The notes below the pieces were generated by a model. The model did not search any database and was not told where the DNA came from. It was given only the letters and a program-made list of their open reading frames with translations. Below, in pieces: positions 23,291 to 32,795 of a DNA stretch of 64,000 nt. Positions within the stretch are counted from its first letter, which is position 1. The number at the start of each line of letters is the position of its first letter. Made by a program: the position numbers and the translations under genes. Origin of the DNA: Limnoperna fortunei (Eukaryota > Mollusca > Bivalvia > Mytilida > Modiolidae); NCBI GenBank assembly GCA_944474755.1, contig OX104117.1:76236926-76300925 (forward strand), read 5' to 3'.

Positions 23291-24557
23291 GTCTCGCCTG
23301 CGACGAAAGTCGCTGGAGGCGAGACATATGTATGGGAATCCGGCGGCGGCGGCGGCGGCGGCGTAAACACTTGACATCTTGCTTCATATCTTTGTAAGCC
23401 CAAGCCCTAGGTCCATCAAATTTGGTCCAGAGGTAGCTTATGATGAGTACTTGCCAGTCAGTCACCTGTCACCTGACCTTGACCTCAATTTCACGGTCCA
23501 GCGACTACGTTAAAGTTTTTGGGTTACGACAGTTCCTCTGTAACTACGCATGGTAGGATGACAATATTTGGTGTATAGGTTGCTGATGACTAGTACATGA
23601 CTGTCTGGTAGGTGTCACCTGACCTTGACCTCAATTTCACGGTCCAGCGACTACGTTAAAGTTTTTGGGTTACGACAGTTCCTCTGTAACTACGCATGGT
23701 AGGATGACAATATTTGGTGTATAGGTTGCTGATGACTAGTACATGACTGTCTGGTAGGTGTCACCTGACCTTGACCTCAATTTCACGGTCCAGCGACTAC
23801 GTTAAAGTTTTGGGGTTACGACAGTTCCTCTGTAACTACGCATGGTAGGATGACAATATTTGGTGTATAGGTTGCTGATGACTAGTACATGACTGTCTGG
23901 TAGGTGTCACCTGACCTTGACCTCAATTTCACGGTCCAGCGACTACGTTAAAGTTTTGGGGTTACGACAGTTCCTCTGTAACTATGCATGGTAGGATGAC
24001 AATATTAGGTGTATAGGTTGCTGATGACTAGTACATGACTGTCTGGTAGGTGTCACCTGACCTTGACCTCAATTTCACGGTCCAGCGACTACGTTAAAGT
24101 TTTGGGGTTACGACAGTTCCTCTGTAACTACGCATGGTAGGATGACAACATTTGGTGTATAGGTTGCTGATGACTAGTACATGACTGTCTGGTAGGTGTC
24201 ACCTGATCTTGACCTCAATTTCACGGTCCAGCGACTGCGTTAAAGTTTTTGGGTTACGATAGTTCCTCTGTAACTACGCATGGTAGGATGACAATATTTG
24301 GTATATAGGTTGCTGATTAATAGTACATGACTGTCTGGTAGGTTCCACCTGACCTTGACCTCAATTTCACGGTCCAGCGACTACGTTAAAGTTTTTGTAT
24401 TAGGACAGTTCCTCTGTAACTATGCATAGTATGCTGACAATATTTGGTATACAGGCCGCTGCTCATAATTAATGCTATTAACGTAATGCTTATGACGAAA
24501 TTTATTTTCGTTACTGATGCGGAATTCAGGCGAGACGTTTTTCTGTGTCCACACTTG
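23291..24557 (+). mobile_element. Non-autonomous element with seven 146-bp repeats, copy 1
   Basis: Ends are inverted GTCTCGCCTG (23291) and CAGGCGAGAC (to 24536), followed by a conserved GTTTTTCTGTGTCCACACTT segment. The left end forms a hairpin (GCGACGAAAGTCGC-like) followed by a CGG run (23341-23362). The core word TGACCTTGACCTC or its variant starts at 23474, 23620, 23766, 23912, 24058, 24204 and 24350, exactly 146 bp apart. No protein is encoded. Copies at 51101 and 55591 are in the opposite orientation. The architecture resembles bivalve elements with central tandem repeats, possibly Helitron-like; this class is a guess. Confidence 0.85.
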
Positions 24558-24660
24558 TTGTTTAAAGTCCGAAATAGAAAAACTAAAAACTATTTTAAAA
24601 CCCTCAACACCTGAAGAAGTCAAAATAATTGTCTCTTTCTTCAAACAGGCATCAGAACTG
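24558..24660 (+). pseudogene. LINE ORF2 C-terminal tail
   Basis: The frame reads SEIEKL-like sequence, then PSTPEEVKIIVSFFKQ and ASELR before a stop at about 24662. This is a plausible end of the LINE ORF2 interrupted at 23291. Confidence 0.5.
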
Positions 24661-24819
24661 AGGTAGGAAGAATCTAATTATTGCTGTCTTTATTTATATA
24701 TTTTTATTATTGACTATTATGTATTGTGTTTTGTATTGTATTAACTATGTACTATGTAATGTACTGCAACCCAATTATGAGTCAATAGTATTTGAATAAA
24801 ATTAAAATTAAAATTATAG

Positions 24820-24930
24820 TTATTATATGGCGATTTTCATATCACACCCAAATCAACCCGAGAGGCGCTCTGGTAGATATGGGGGTCTCGGGTTGATATG
24901 GGGTGTGATATGAAAATCGCCTTATAATAA
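24820..24930. mobile_element. Fold-back element, 30-bp outer arms
   Basis: TTATTATATGGCGATTTTCA then TATCACACCC at the left is inverted at the right (GGGTGTGATA, TGAAAATCGCCTTATAATAA) with one or two mismatches. A second pairing (CAACCCGAGA against TCTCGGGTTG) lies inside, around a 20-nt loop. Confidence 0.85.
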
Positions 24931-25200
24931 CCTCATATTATTACATAATAGTTATTTTTGCTTTTTTCCTATTCGCCTAAACCAATACATGCGACATTCC
25001 ATTTCCTATCATATTGGTTAGCAAAACACCAATTCTGCTCAATAAAAAATTTGATTGGCTATAAATTTTTAGGATAGCTAATCATGAGAGTGCAATAAAG
25101 TGTTTTGTTTAGCAGAGTCGGTGTTTTGCTTTTCATTTTCATCAGAAATAACTATTAAATTACTATTGTTGAATCTCTTTTTGTCATACTAAAAAAGAAG

Positions 25201-28200
25201 GTGGTGTTGCAATTTTTTTGTAAAAAAAAATTAACAAAAGGTTTATCTATAGAGAAGCAAATAGATCATGGTATTATTTTGATAAAAATGAAGCATGACT
25301 TCTTTGGTACTTATCAAGATGTATATATTTGCCTAGCATGCATACCACATGAACGATCAGTCTTTTATGAAAGGGTTGATTTTGACTTTTATGATGTTAT
25401 TGAAACAATTATATTAGATTATAAAGAAAAGGGTATATTTTTTCTTTGTGGTGATTTGAATAGTCGTATTCGCCAAGAATTAGATATTTTACTAATGATA
25501 ATATTGATAAATATGTTCATAGTGCTTTACACGTTGAAGACCCTATAGTTCAGCCGCGTAATTCGTTAACTTGTTCAGCCGCAAGCTCCTACAGTTGTGT
25601 AATAATACGGGACTTACGGTGGCAAATGGTCGATTAGGAAAAGACACATCTTTCATTCATTTCTTTATTTCCTCATATAGAGATTGCAATGATATGATAC
25701 AATTTAACAACAGTACAATAAGTGATGAAAAGTTGTATAGAAAATTTAAATAAATAAGCGGAGTGAAATATATACATGTATATCTATACATTAGAAAGTT
25801 ATAATACGATGTTTATCAATATTCATATTAAATAGGATGCATACTGGCTATGCATCCTGTCCTGCTGCCTGTTTTGCCAGTTTGCCAGCCTATCTAGTCA
25901 AACGACTGTAGATGCTTAGTGCTTTACACGTTGAAGACCCTATAGTTCAGCCGCGTAATTCGTTAACTTGTTCGGCCGCAAGCTCCTACAGTTGTGTAAT
26001 AATACGGGACTTACGGTGGCAAATGGTCGATTAGGAAAAGACACATCTGGAAATCTCACGTTTTGTAATATGAAGGGGAGCAGTGTGAATGACTATCTTT
26101 TGCTTGCACCGGAAGATTATAAGCTTTTAAAAGACTTTGAAATTCTTGATTTTAACGAAATATCGGATCATGCGCCTTTACATTTTACTTTTGACTTTCT
26201 TCTTCACCAAACGGCCGATGATGTAAACACAAAACACCTTTCTAAAATGGGACAATGATAGATCGAATGAATATGTCGATAACTTGCGTACAAAATTAGA
26301 ACAAATTCGTAATCTTACGGACAATATTAACAGCATTAATGATTTAATCAATGCGGTTAATTTAATTACTGAGATTATAAATGACAGTGCGTTTAAAGTA
26401 TTTGGTAGAACTGTTAACATGGTTAGAGTAAACAAGCGCGACCGCCCGAACAACGAATGGTTCGATGCCAACTGTGTGTCAGCCCGTGATAATTTCCATC
26501 GCTCTAGAAACTTTTTCTTCCGGTATCCGTCCGAAGCGAATAGACAATCGTATATATTAACTAGAAACGAGTATAATAAAGTGAAGCGGACAGCTCAGTT
26601 ATCCTTCAACAGGCGAAAAGGAATTGAACTTTGTAACATTGCTTAATCAGAACCAAAAAAGTTTTGGAAAACTATGGGAAAAAGGAAGCCTCCGTCATGC
26701 GAAATTGACAGTGATACGTACAATGTTTAGACATTTTGAATCTATTCTAGGCGGTAACCCCCCCCCCCCCCCCCGATCTTTGTAATGAAGTAGCAAATTT
26801 ACTGAACAATATACATTTTGTTGATATAAATGTGGACATTCTCGATTGTGAAATTTCCGAGGAAGAAATCATAACGGCGATGAATAAATTGAAACCAGAC
26901 AAAAGCGCGGGAAATGATGGCTGTATTAGCGAAATGTTTACTGCTTGACCGAACTTTTTTGCACCTTTCTTTAAGACTATTTTTAATTATATATTTACTA
27001 CGGGAACTTATCCTGAACTGTGGACCAAGTGTATCGTCGTATCTGTACCGAAAAGTGGGGACCTCTCTGATACCAATAACTTTAGACCTATTGTCCTTGT
27101 TAGTGTTTTACCTAAACTGTTTACGTCAATTTTAACCAATAGACTTCTGGAATGGTCTGTGGATAAAGACAAATTGTTGAACAGTCAATTCGGTTTTCGG
27201 CCACGTAAATCTACTGTAGATGCCATTTTCGTACTGCATGGTATTATAACTCATACACTCCAGAAGAAGGAAAAACTGTACACTTCGTTCATAGATTTTC
27301 GTAAGGCATTTGACAAGATCGATAGAAAAATTATTTTCTACAAGCTTTTGTCTAATGGAATAAGCTCTAAATTTGTAACTATAGTGAAATCTGTTTATTT
27401 GTCCGTACAATTGCGGGTCCGATCGGGAGGAATACTTTCTGAACCATTCGATAACTTACTTGTTGTCTAGCAAGGTGAACCTTTGTCACCCTTATTATTT
27501 TTATTCTTTGTGAATGACCTAATAGAAGATATGGACGTAAATCTAGAACAAGATATTGCGAATCTTAACGGTATGCTTATATACTTGATTCTTTTGCGAA
27601 CGATACAGTTTTATTTGCAAAAACTGCCGAAAAGCTCCAGGAATTATTGGACAAACTTTGCACTTACTGCAAAAGGTGGAATATAGAAGTTAATATCGAT
27701 AAGACAAAAATTGTTGTTTTCCGCAATAGATGGCAACCTGTCAATTCAGTTTTTTTAAGTACCATGACAGTCCGTTAGAAATAGTTAACTCATACGTTTA
27801 TCCAGGGATGTTACTCCATTATAATGGGAAAAAAGTCTTAATTATGTATGGTATCAACAATCAAATGAAAATATCTCTATTGACATTATTTATAACACAA
27901 TCAAAGATCAATATATCCAATCATAGCATGAAGAGGTCAAAAATTGTGAAAAGTTGACTTTATATAATATAGTTAAACGAGTTTTTGGTTTTGAAGAATA
28001 TGTAGATCTTTGTTATAACTCACATTTTCTTACTAAAATACGCAGTGGTACAGCAAAGATAAATGTAGAAACTGGTAGATATTTAGATTTGCCGAGAAAT
28101 TTAAGACTTTGTGAATGTTGTAATATGTCTTGTGTTGAAAATGAATACCATTTCCTACTTGTATGTCCAGCCTATAGAGCATTAAGACTTAAGTTTTTAC

Positions 28201-28440
28201 CTAAATATTTTTGTTCATGGCCAAATACGACTAAAATTAGATATTTATTGTCTGGTAATTCCAAAAAGTTAGTTATAAAATTGTGTAATTTTATAAAATT
28301 TGCTTTTGAAAGTAGAAACCGTTTGATATTATAATTTTACTTCATTCATTATGTCTCTCCTGTTGTTCGTCATATGTCACTATTATATACTGTAATTGTG
28401 CTATAGCATATAATGCTTTTGCAAATAAAGACATTCATTC
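25201..28440 (+). pseudogene. Decayed APE-type LINE ORF2
   Basis: The endonuclease begins by 25201, with FFLCGDLNSRI near 25440. It continues at 25968-26258, ending in EISDHAPLHF. The linker lies at 26284-26646. RT blocks follow: NSQFGFRPRKSTVDAIF and FIDFRKAFDKIDR (27180-27330), then PLSPLLFLFFVNDL-like (27480). The catalytic box reads SFANDTVLFAK (about 27590), with N in place of a catalytic D. A C-terminal domain with CECCNMSC and NEYHFLLVCP lies at 27954-28334, in a frame of good length. The 3' end near 28440 has AATAAAGACATTCATTCAAT. Many frameshifts and a poly-C run at 26758-26774 show it is dead. Confidence 0.7.
25520..26048 (+). repeat. 132-bp direct duplication inside LINE with 265-bp spacer
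   Basis: 25520-25651 and 25917-26048 are nearly identical (TAGTGCTTTACACGTTGAAG through to AAAGACACATCT), offset by 397 bp. The copied part is LINE endonuclease sequence. The spacer is not, and holds a short repeat (GGATGCAT, CTATGCATCC). Confidence 0.9.
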
Positions 28441-29307
28441 AATTCAATAAAATTATCGATTGTGTTGATACTTGGTGGTTTAATTAATTTGGTTACTATT
28501 CTTTATATTTTTCAAACTAAGCGTTTCAATGCATTTATAGACCAAATTCTAGAAAATTCTATCTGATGGAAATTATACCCATGTACTACCTTAAATTATA
28601 AAACAGGCTTGCTAAAAGGATGCAAACCCAATCAAAATAGAAAATATAAAAGAAAGATAAAGTATGCTGTATATCTAAAGAAGAAGAAGAAGTAAACGAG
28701 GAATATTTTGCCTGGAGATGTTTTTTACTGATCATTAAGATTACACTACGTATACTTAAACCATTACTGAAATCTGATGACAAATATGATATTTTCTGTG
28801 TTGGTTTAATCCGGTTTTACTAGGAGAACTTTGTTTTCGTGTGACGGACTGCCTACTTTGAGCCTTACATATTTTCTTCCGACACGCAACGGGATAAGTT
28901 GATTAAAAACGTCATTCTTCGTTGAAATGATTCATGAGGGCTATGATGTTGTACTCATTTATACATGGGCGGGGCCTTTATATTCTATTATGTTTTACAG
29001 AGGGATAGCTAGGTAGAAGACAAGAAGATAAAGGCCCTATGTGTGAACGAGTATATAATCATATCTAGAATAAATTATTACAATTCTAGTATGACAAACG
29101 CCTGTGTTTTTCTATTCAAGAGGGCCCTATAGGCCATGATTTTCATGATGAAACATTTTTAGTCTAGAAATCCTTGAAATTTGCACTTTAACCTATAAAT
29201 CAATAGTTAAATAAATAAACAAATAGTAATACTAGTCACAGGTTTGCAATGTAGTACGGTGGACAAAATACACTTAAACAAAGACTTGACACGAGTCCTT
29301 TTGGATG
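28441..29307. other. Non-coding stretch left of the Polinton
   Basis: No gene or element with clear edges. The minus frame 28586-28783 carries no motif. Confidence 0.4.
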
Positions 29308-29351
29308 TTTTGCTATTAGAGAGGTACATCTTTATTATCAACATTTCCTAT
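29308..29351 (+). repeat. Left arm of a palindrome split by the Polinton
   Basis: TTTGCTATTAGAGAGGTACA then TCTTTATTATCAACATTTCC TAT is the inverse of 46473-46516, with about 3 differences over 43 bp. Removing the Polinton and one TCCTAT copy would leave a single fold-back with an approximately 30-bp loop, so the target was itself a fold-back sequence. Confidence 0.8.
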
Positions 29352-29587
29352 AGTAGTAGGGTGTGAGGTTTTTTAGACCCCACAAAAACGCAAGGCGTTC
29401 AGGCGTTCCCAAATATGGGCATGCCCCGCCCCCTTTCTATACACCGGAAGTGCGTCATCGGAAATTCCACCATCGCGCAAAACATACGTTTCTCATGACG
29501 TCACAGGAAGTACGTGAGTCATCGGAGATTCCAGCATCGCGCAAAACCTTATTTGGTCAACAGACATTCCGATTCAATGCGTCATCA
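29352..29587 (+). repeat. Polinton left terminal inverted repeat
   Basis: The outer 210 bp (to GGTCAAC at 29561) match the right end with about 5 substitutions; similarity fades by 29587. The first roughly 110 bp are identical. Two copies of a subterminal motif (CATCGGA(A/G)ATTCCA then CATCGCGCAAAAC) lie inside. A TGACGTCA (29496-29503) and a TGAGTCA (29515-29521) lie between or beside them. Confidence 0.95.
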
Positions 29588-29730
29588 CCTTACACGCCGT
29601 AAGTCAGACGGATGTGCGTTGCCCTTTTTTGGATACACAAATCATAACGTAGATCGATCATTAAATAACCAATGAAAACCCAAAAGGCTAGTTTACAGTA
29701 TCGCGCACTGACGCTACAAACACCATTCGT

Positions 29731-30252
29731 ATGCAAACCGAAATGGAGAACGCACGTTGTAACATCGAATTGGGAAACAACAGATACGTTCGAGCTACGG
29801 AATGGAAAGATCAGATCGGAATCGACATCAGAGAATGGGAGATAAAAGATGGAAAATTAATCCCTACAAAAAAGGGAATCAGTCTGCCCTTACACCGATG
29901 GAAACTATTAGTCGACAGCTTTGAGTTTCTGGATCAAGCCCTGAAGGAAAAGAGAGACTACAAATCACACCTCGGAAGAAACGTTTACGCGACGACACAG
30001 GCCAACAGTCAATACATCAACATCAGGCAGTATTGGTTGCCACCGAACAACACCGATGTCACACCGACCAAGAAAGGAATTTGTCTAAGACCCACAGAAT
30101 ACGCCAAATTAAAAGACACGGCCATGGTGATAGGAGATGCCGTCCCGGAACTGTCTTCCGTCGTGCCCTGCTCCTACAGTTCAGATCATCAGAACCAGTT
30201 GGGTTTCCTACAATGCCCAGAGTGTAACCCCGACCACTGTACGGAATGGTGA
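29731..30252 (+). CDS. Duplicated PC4-like (transcription coactivator p15) protein
   Basis: The 173-residue protein has two homologous halves. Residues about 8-60 contain RYVRATEWKDQIGIDIREW and GKLIPTKKGISLP. Residues about 85-135 contain NVYATTQANSQYINIRQYW and DVTPTKKGICLRP. The pattern of a beta sheet with IDIR, then PTKKGI and a helix, is that of the PC4/Sub1 C-terminal domain, which binds single-stranded DNA and acts in RNA polymerase II initiation. PC4 domains work as dimers, so a fused duplication could form an intramolecular dimer (inference). The end is Cys-rich (CPECNPDHC). A second ATG at 29743 is an alternative start. It is the first gene inside the left terminus, with its own poly(A) signal at 30368. 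It could instead bind ssDNA during replication. Confidence 0.75.
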   Translation: MQTEMENARCNIELGNNRYVRATEWKDQIGIDIREWEIKDGKLIPTKKGISLPLHRWKLLVDSFEFLDQALKEKRDYKSHLGRNVYATTQANSQYINIRQYWLPPNNTDVTPTKKGICLRPTEYAKLKDTAMVIGDAVPELSSVVPCSYSSDHQNQLGFLQCPECNPDHCTEW

Positions 30253-30700
30253 TTGACGAGACGTATTTCTAGTGCTAAATTGAAAGACTGGTGTGTGATA
30301 TATAAATCATGTGTTACATTATTTTGTATATATATTTGTTGTGTAAAAAATTGATCGGAGTATATACAATAAATTGTAGAAGCTTTTCATTCTGTCTTTC
30401 CTTGTTTATTCACGCTACTCTAAGAAGTATTTTTCTGTAGTCAAAAAAGGATACACGGAAAAGTATTTTTTGAAGTATCGGGAAATGTTTGCTATTAAAT
30501 TGTATTAATTTAGATTTATCTCTTCACATACGAAAACAAAATGTCAGTCACGAGTTATTAAATTAAACGTCGATTCCATGAGTCATCCATCACATGGTAT
30601 TAACGTCACGTGATCTAAATTTCACCAATCAAATAAGACCCGAGTAGTATTTGAAAGAGCGACGAATCAACCCTCCCTCATTTCATCGCCATCCTTACGC
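30253..30700 (+). promoter_or_regulatory. Spacer between PC4-like and CARD genes
   Basis: AATAAA at 30368-30373 probably ends the PC4-like transcript. Further on, TGAGTCA (30579-30585) and TCACGTGATC (about 30607) are candidate bZIP and E-box sites 90-120 bp upstream of the CARD start. AAATAAGACC near 30632 is a weak relative of the TATAAGAG motif. Confidence 0.5.
30368..30373 (+). terminator. Poly(A) signal AATAAA for the PC4-like gene
   Basis: AATAAA lies 116 nt after the PC4-like stop, followed by a T-rich and GT-containing stretch. It is placed as expected for 3' end formation. Confidence 0.6.
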
Positions 30701-30973
30701 ATGGACAGACGCGAGGAAAAGAAGCTCCTGAGACATTTAGTGCGATTAGTCGAAGAAACACCCACGGAAGAGGTCGTGAATTATTTGGTAGCACGACGCA
30801 TTTTGACTCCGGACCTCGCCGAGGACATCGTCTATCAAAACACCACTAGACGTAAAAACAGACAGCTGATTTTCACCCTAACGAGAAGAGGACCCCACGC
30901 CTATAGAATCTTCATCGAAGCCCTTCGTGCACTCGAGTGTGTAGAATTGGCAGACTTAGTGGAATGCGCCTGA
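30701..30973 (+). CDS. CARD-domain protein
   Basis: This 90-residue protein is almost entirely one death-fold domain. It shows EKKLLRHLVRLVEE, LVARRILTPDLAEDI, TTRRKNRQLIFTLTRRG and AYRIFIEALRALECVELADL, the helix 2-6 pattern of a caspase recruitment domain. In particular 'IL' before 'AEDI', 'R..RQLI..L.RRG' and 'F..AL' match the family. CARDs mediate homotypic binding in apoptosome, inflammasome and MAVS/RIG-I signalling. A CARD-only protein would be expected to block or hijack such assemblies (inference). The gene sits in the early-type left block. Its last 10 nt overlap the TBP-like start at 30964, suggesting a shared transcript. Confidence 0.8.
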   Translation: MDRREEKKLLRHLVRLVEETPTEEVVNYLVARRILTPDLAEDIVYQNTTRRKNRQLIFTLTRRGPHAYRIFIEALRALECVELADLVECA

Positions 30974-31470
30974 CCAACGTCGTAGTACAAGCGAATTTGG
31001 CATGTTCCATCGATTTACGAGCTTTGATCTACCGATTATCCAACGCACGCTACGATCCTCGATCGTTTTCGGGGCTGATCTGGCAACATCGAAAGATTGG
31101 AGGAAACTGTCTGTTATTTTCTAACGGCACCATTAACTGTAACGGAAAATGCCTGTCCATAAAAGAAGCTCGACGTCGTCTCCGGAGATACGCTAGAGTT
31201 CTACAACGCATGGGTTATGCCGTTCGTCTTACCCCGATAAGAATAGTGACGGCTTCCGCCGTTCATCAGTTGAGCGGACGTATCGATCCCCGAAAACTGC
31301 CGATCGATTTTAGTTACGAACCGGAGATTTTTCCAGCCGTCATGTTTCGACGAAACGGCGTACATTACATCTGTCACCTCTCCGGAAAATTAATGATCAC
31401 GGGATTGAAGTGTTCTCGCGACGTCCACGAAGTGTATCCCGTTCTCTTGGAGATGGAGCTGTACGTATAA
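30964..31470 (+). CDS. TATA-binding-protein-like protein
   Basis: The 168-residue protein has the two-fold repeat of the TBP saddle. The first half reads LTNVVVQANLACSIDLRALI, NARYDPRSFSGLIWQ, NCLLFSNGTINCNGKC and RRYARVLQRMGY. The second half reads IRIVTASAV, FSYEPEIFPAVMF and HYICHLSGKLMITGLKC, then YPVLL near the end. 'F(S/D)YEPE.FP' and 'G..(V/I)(I/C).G.K' are TBP hallmarks. TBP nucleates transcription at TATA boxes. There is no N-terminal extension, as in archaeal or viral TBPs. I start at ATG 30964 because it overlaps the CARD stop, and because residues upstream in the longer frame (30937) are unlike TBP. Its likely target is the TATAAGAG motif of the downstream genes (inference). It is divergent but convincingly related. 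Confidence 0.8.
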   Translation: MRLTNVVVQANLACSIDLRALIYRLSNARYDPRSFSGLIWQHRKIGGNCLLFSNGTINCNGKCLSIKEARRRLRRYARVLQRMGYAVRLTPIRIVTASAVHQLSGRIDPRKLPIDFSYEPEIFPAVMFRRNGVHYICHLSGKLMITGLKCSRDVHEVYPVLLEMELYV

Positions 31471-31473
31471 GAG
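31466..31473 (+). promoter_or_regulatory. TATAAGAG motif before the 68-residue gene
   Basis: TATAAGAG overlaps the TAA stop of the TBP-like gene and lies 23 nt before ATG 31489. It is one of a set of near-identical motifs in this element. Confidence 0.6.
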
Positions 31474-31488
31474 GTCGTCAACAACAAA

Positions 31489-31695
31489 ATGGACCAGACG
31501 TACATATACATCCTCTTTGCGCAGAAACCCAGCGAAATATACGTGGCTCTTACCAAGACGACACAGACGCTGGACCGCATTAAGTCCTATCTTTCGGATC
31601 CCTACTTGGCACAACCATCGTGGAAGTACGATATCATTCGGTCCTTTTTGGACCTCTATAAGAGTAAAATCGACAGTCCACGAAAACGGCCATGA
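31489..31695 (+). CDS. Small protein of unknown function, 68 residues
   Basis: Not recognised. It is basic at the C-terminus (SKIDSPRKRP) with a hydrophobic YIYILFAQ stretch near the N-terminus. Support for reality comes from context: a TATAAGAG motif 23 nt upstream, and a stop that overlaps the integrase start as ATGA (31692-31695), the same arrangement as other gene pairs here. Confidence 0.55.
   Translation: MDQTYIYILFAQKPSEIYVALTKTTQTLDRIKSYLSDPYLAQPSWKYDIIRSFLDLYKSKIDSPRKRP
31657..31664 (+). promoter_or_regulatory. TATAAGAG motif before integrase
   Basis: TATAAGAG lies 35 nt before ATG 31692, inside the coding sequence of the 68-residue gene. Confidence 0.6.
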
Positions 31696-32786
31696 AGTAC
31701 GAAGACTACTTGGAAAAAATTTATTACGACCCTCGTCATCCGGGATCGTACGGAGGAGTGGAAAAACTGTACAGAGCGGTACGCAAGGAAGGAAAATACG
31801 TGTTGGGAAGAAGCAAAATCGAGTCATGGTTAACGGGACAGGAGACGTTCGGACTACATCGTCAAATCAACAGAGCCTTTCGCCGGCGCAAAGTGATTGC
31901 CCCGTACATCGACTACCAGTGGGACGCCGATACCGCCGTCATGAAAACGTTTAGCAAAGAAAACGACGGATACGCTTATTTCGTCGTTACTATCGACGTC
32001 TTTTCGCGATTTGCCCACACGTTTCCGTTACGCTCGACTCAAGGCAAGGAAATGTCGAACGCCTTGCAGACCCTCTTCCGACTTGGAAGGAAACCCAACA
32101 AGCTGAGAATCGACAAGGGAGTCGAATTCCGGAATAGAGACGTTCGGCGAGTGTTAAAAGCCGAGAAAGTGGATCATTTTTACACCCAGAACGAACAGAA
32201 AAGTTCCTACGCCGAACGATGTATCAAGACGATAAAGAGCAAAATCTTTCGTTACCTGTCCCGTCATCAGACGCACCGCTGGATCGACGTTCTGGAAGAA
32301 ATCACCCAAAGCTACAACGGAGCTTATCACCGTTCCATCAAGATGGCTCCTCGTGCGGTGACGAAAAAAGACGAGGCTCGATTATGGAAGATGCAATATT
32401 CAACGGAACGATACCAAGCACCGAGAAGAGGATATGTCTTTAAAAAGGGAGACACGGTACGCCTCTCTCACGTCAGACAGCCCTTCGATCGAGAATACGA
32501 CGAACGATGGACGATGGAATATTTCGTGGTGGACGATCGCGGGATGAAGGACGGTCTTCCTTATTACACGTTAAAGGACACGACAGACGACGCAGTTCGA
32601 GGAACTTTTTATCAATCGGAATTGAACAGGGTGAAAGTCACCGATCAGACAGAGTACCGGATAGAAAAAGTCATTCGTCGTCGACGCCACGATGCAATCG
32701 TCAAATGGATGGGTTGGCCCGCTAAATTCAACAGTTGGATTCCCCTGGCGGATCTGAAAGACTATAAGAGGAAGGACAGAGAATAG
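31692..32786 (+). CDS. Polinton integrase with chromodomain
   Basis: A retroviral-type DDE integrase that inserts the linear element into host DNA, giving 6-bp duplications. The 364-residue frame is intact. The catalytic triad is D80 (WDADTAVM), D141 (LRIDKGVEF) and E175 (YAERCIKTIKSK), with 34-residue spacing between the last two, as in the D,D35E class. The N-terminal zinc-binding H2C2 finger common in retroviral integrases is not evident. Residues about 322-360 form a chromodomain (YRIEKVIRRRRHDAIVKWMG, W, SWIPLADL), which would read histone marks at the target. Overlaps the preceding gene by 4 nt. Confidence 0.95.
   Translation: MKYEDYLEKIYYDPRHPGSYGGVEKLYRAVRKEGKYVLGRSKIESWLTGQETFGLHRQINRAFRRRKVIAPYIDYQWDADTAVMKTFSKENDGYAYFVVTIDVFSRFAHTFPLRSTQGKEMSNALQTLFRLGRKPNKLRIDKGVEFRNRDVRRVLKAEKVDHFYTQNEQKSSYAERCIKTIKSKIFRYLSRHQTHRWIDVLEEITQSYNGAYHRSIKMAPRAVTKKDEARLWKMQYSTERYQAPRRGYVFKKGDTVRLSHVRQPFDREYDERWTMEYFVVDDRGMKDGLPYYTLKDTTDDAVRGTFYQSELNRVKVTDQTEYRIEKVIRRRRHDAIVKWMGWPAKFNSWIPLADLKDYKRKDRE
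32763..32770 (+). promoter_or_regulatory. TATAAGAG motif before the 114-residue gene
   Basis: TATAAGAG lies 33 nt before ATG 32796, within the end of the integrase gene. Confidence 0.6.
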
Positions 32787-32795
32787 GATGTAATC

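Noticed and set aside
23341..23362. CGG triplet run as a separate regulatory feature
   Set aside because: It is part of the 146-bp-repeat element's conserved left end and is shortened in the other copies.
30937..30963. First nine codons of the longer TBP-like frame
   Set aside because: Unlike TBP and inside the CARD gene; ATG 30964 is better placed.
31692..32786. Integrase as part of an LTR retrotransposon or retrovirus
   Set aside because: No reverse transcriptase, protease of that type or LTRs are nearby; the neighbours are Polinton capsid and packaging genes within long inverted repeats.
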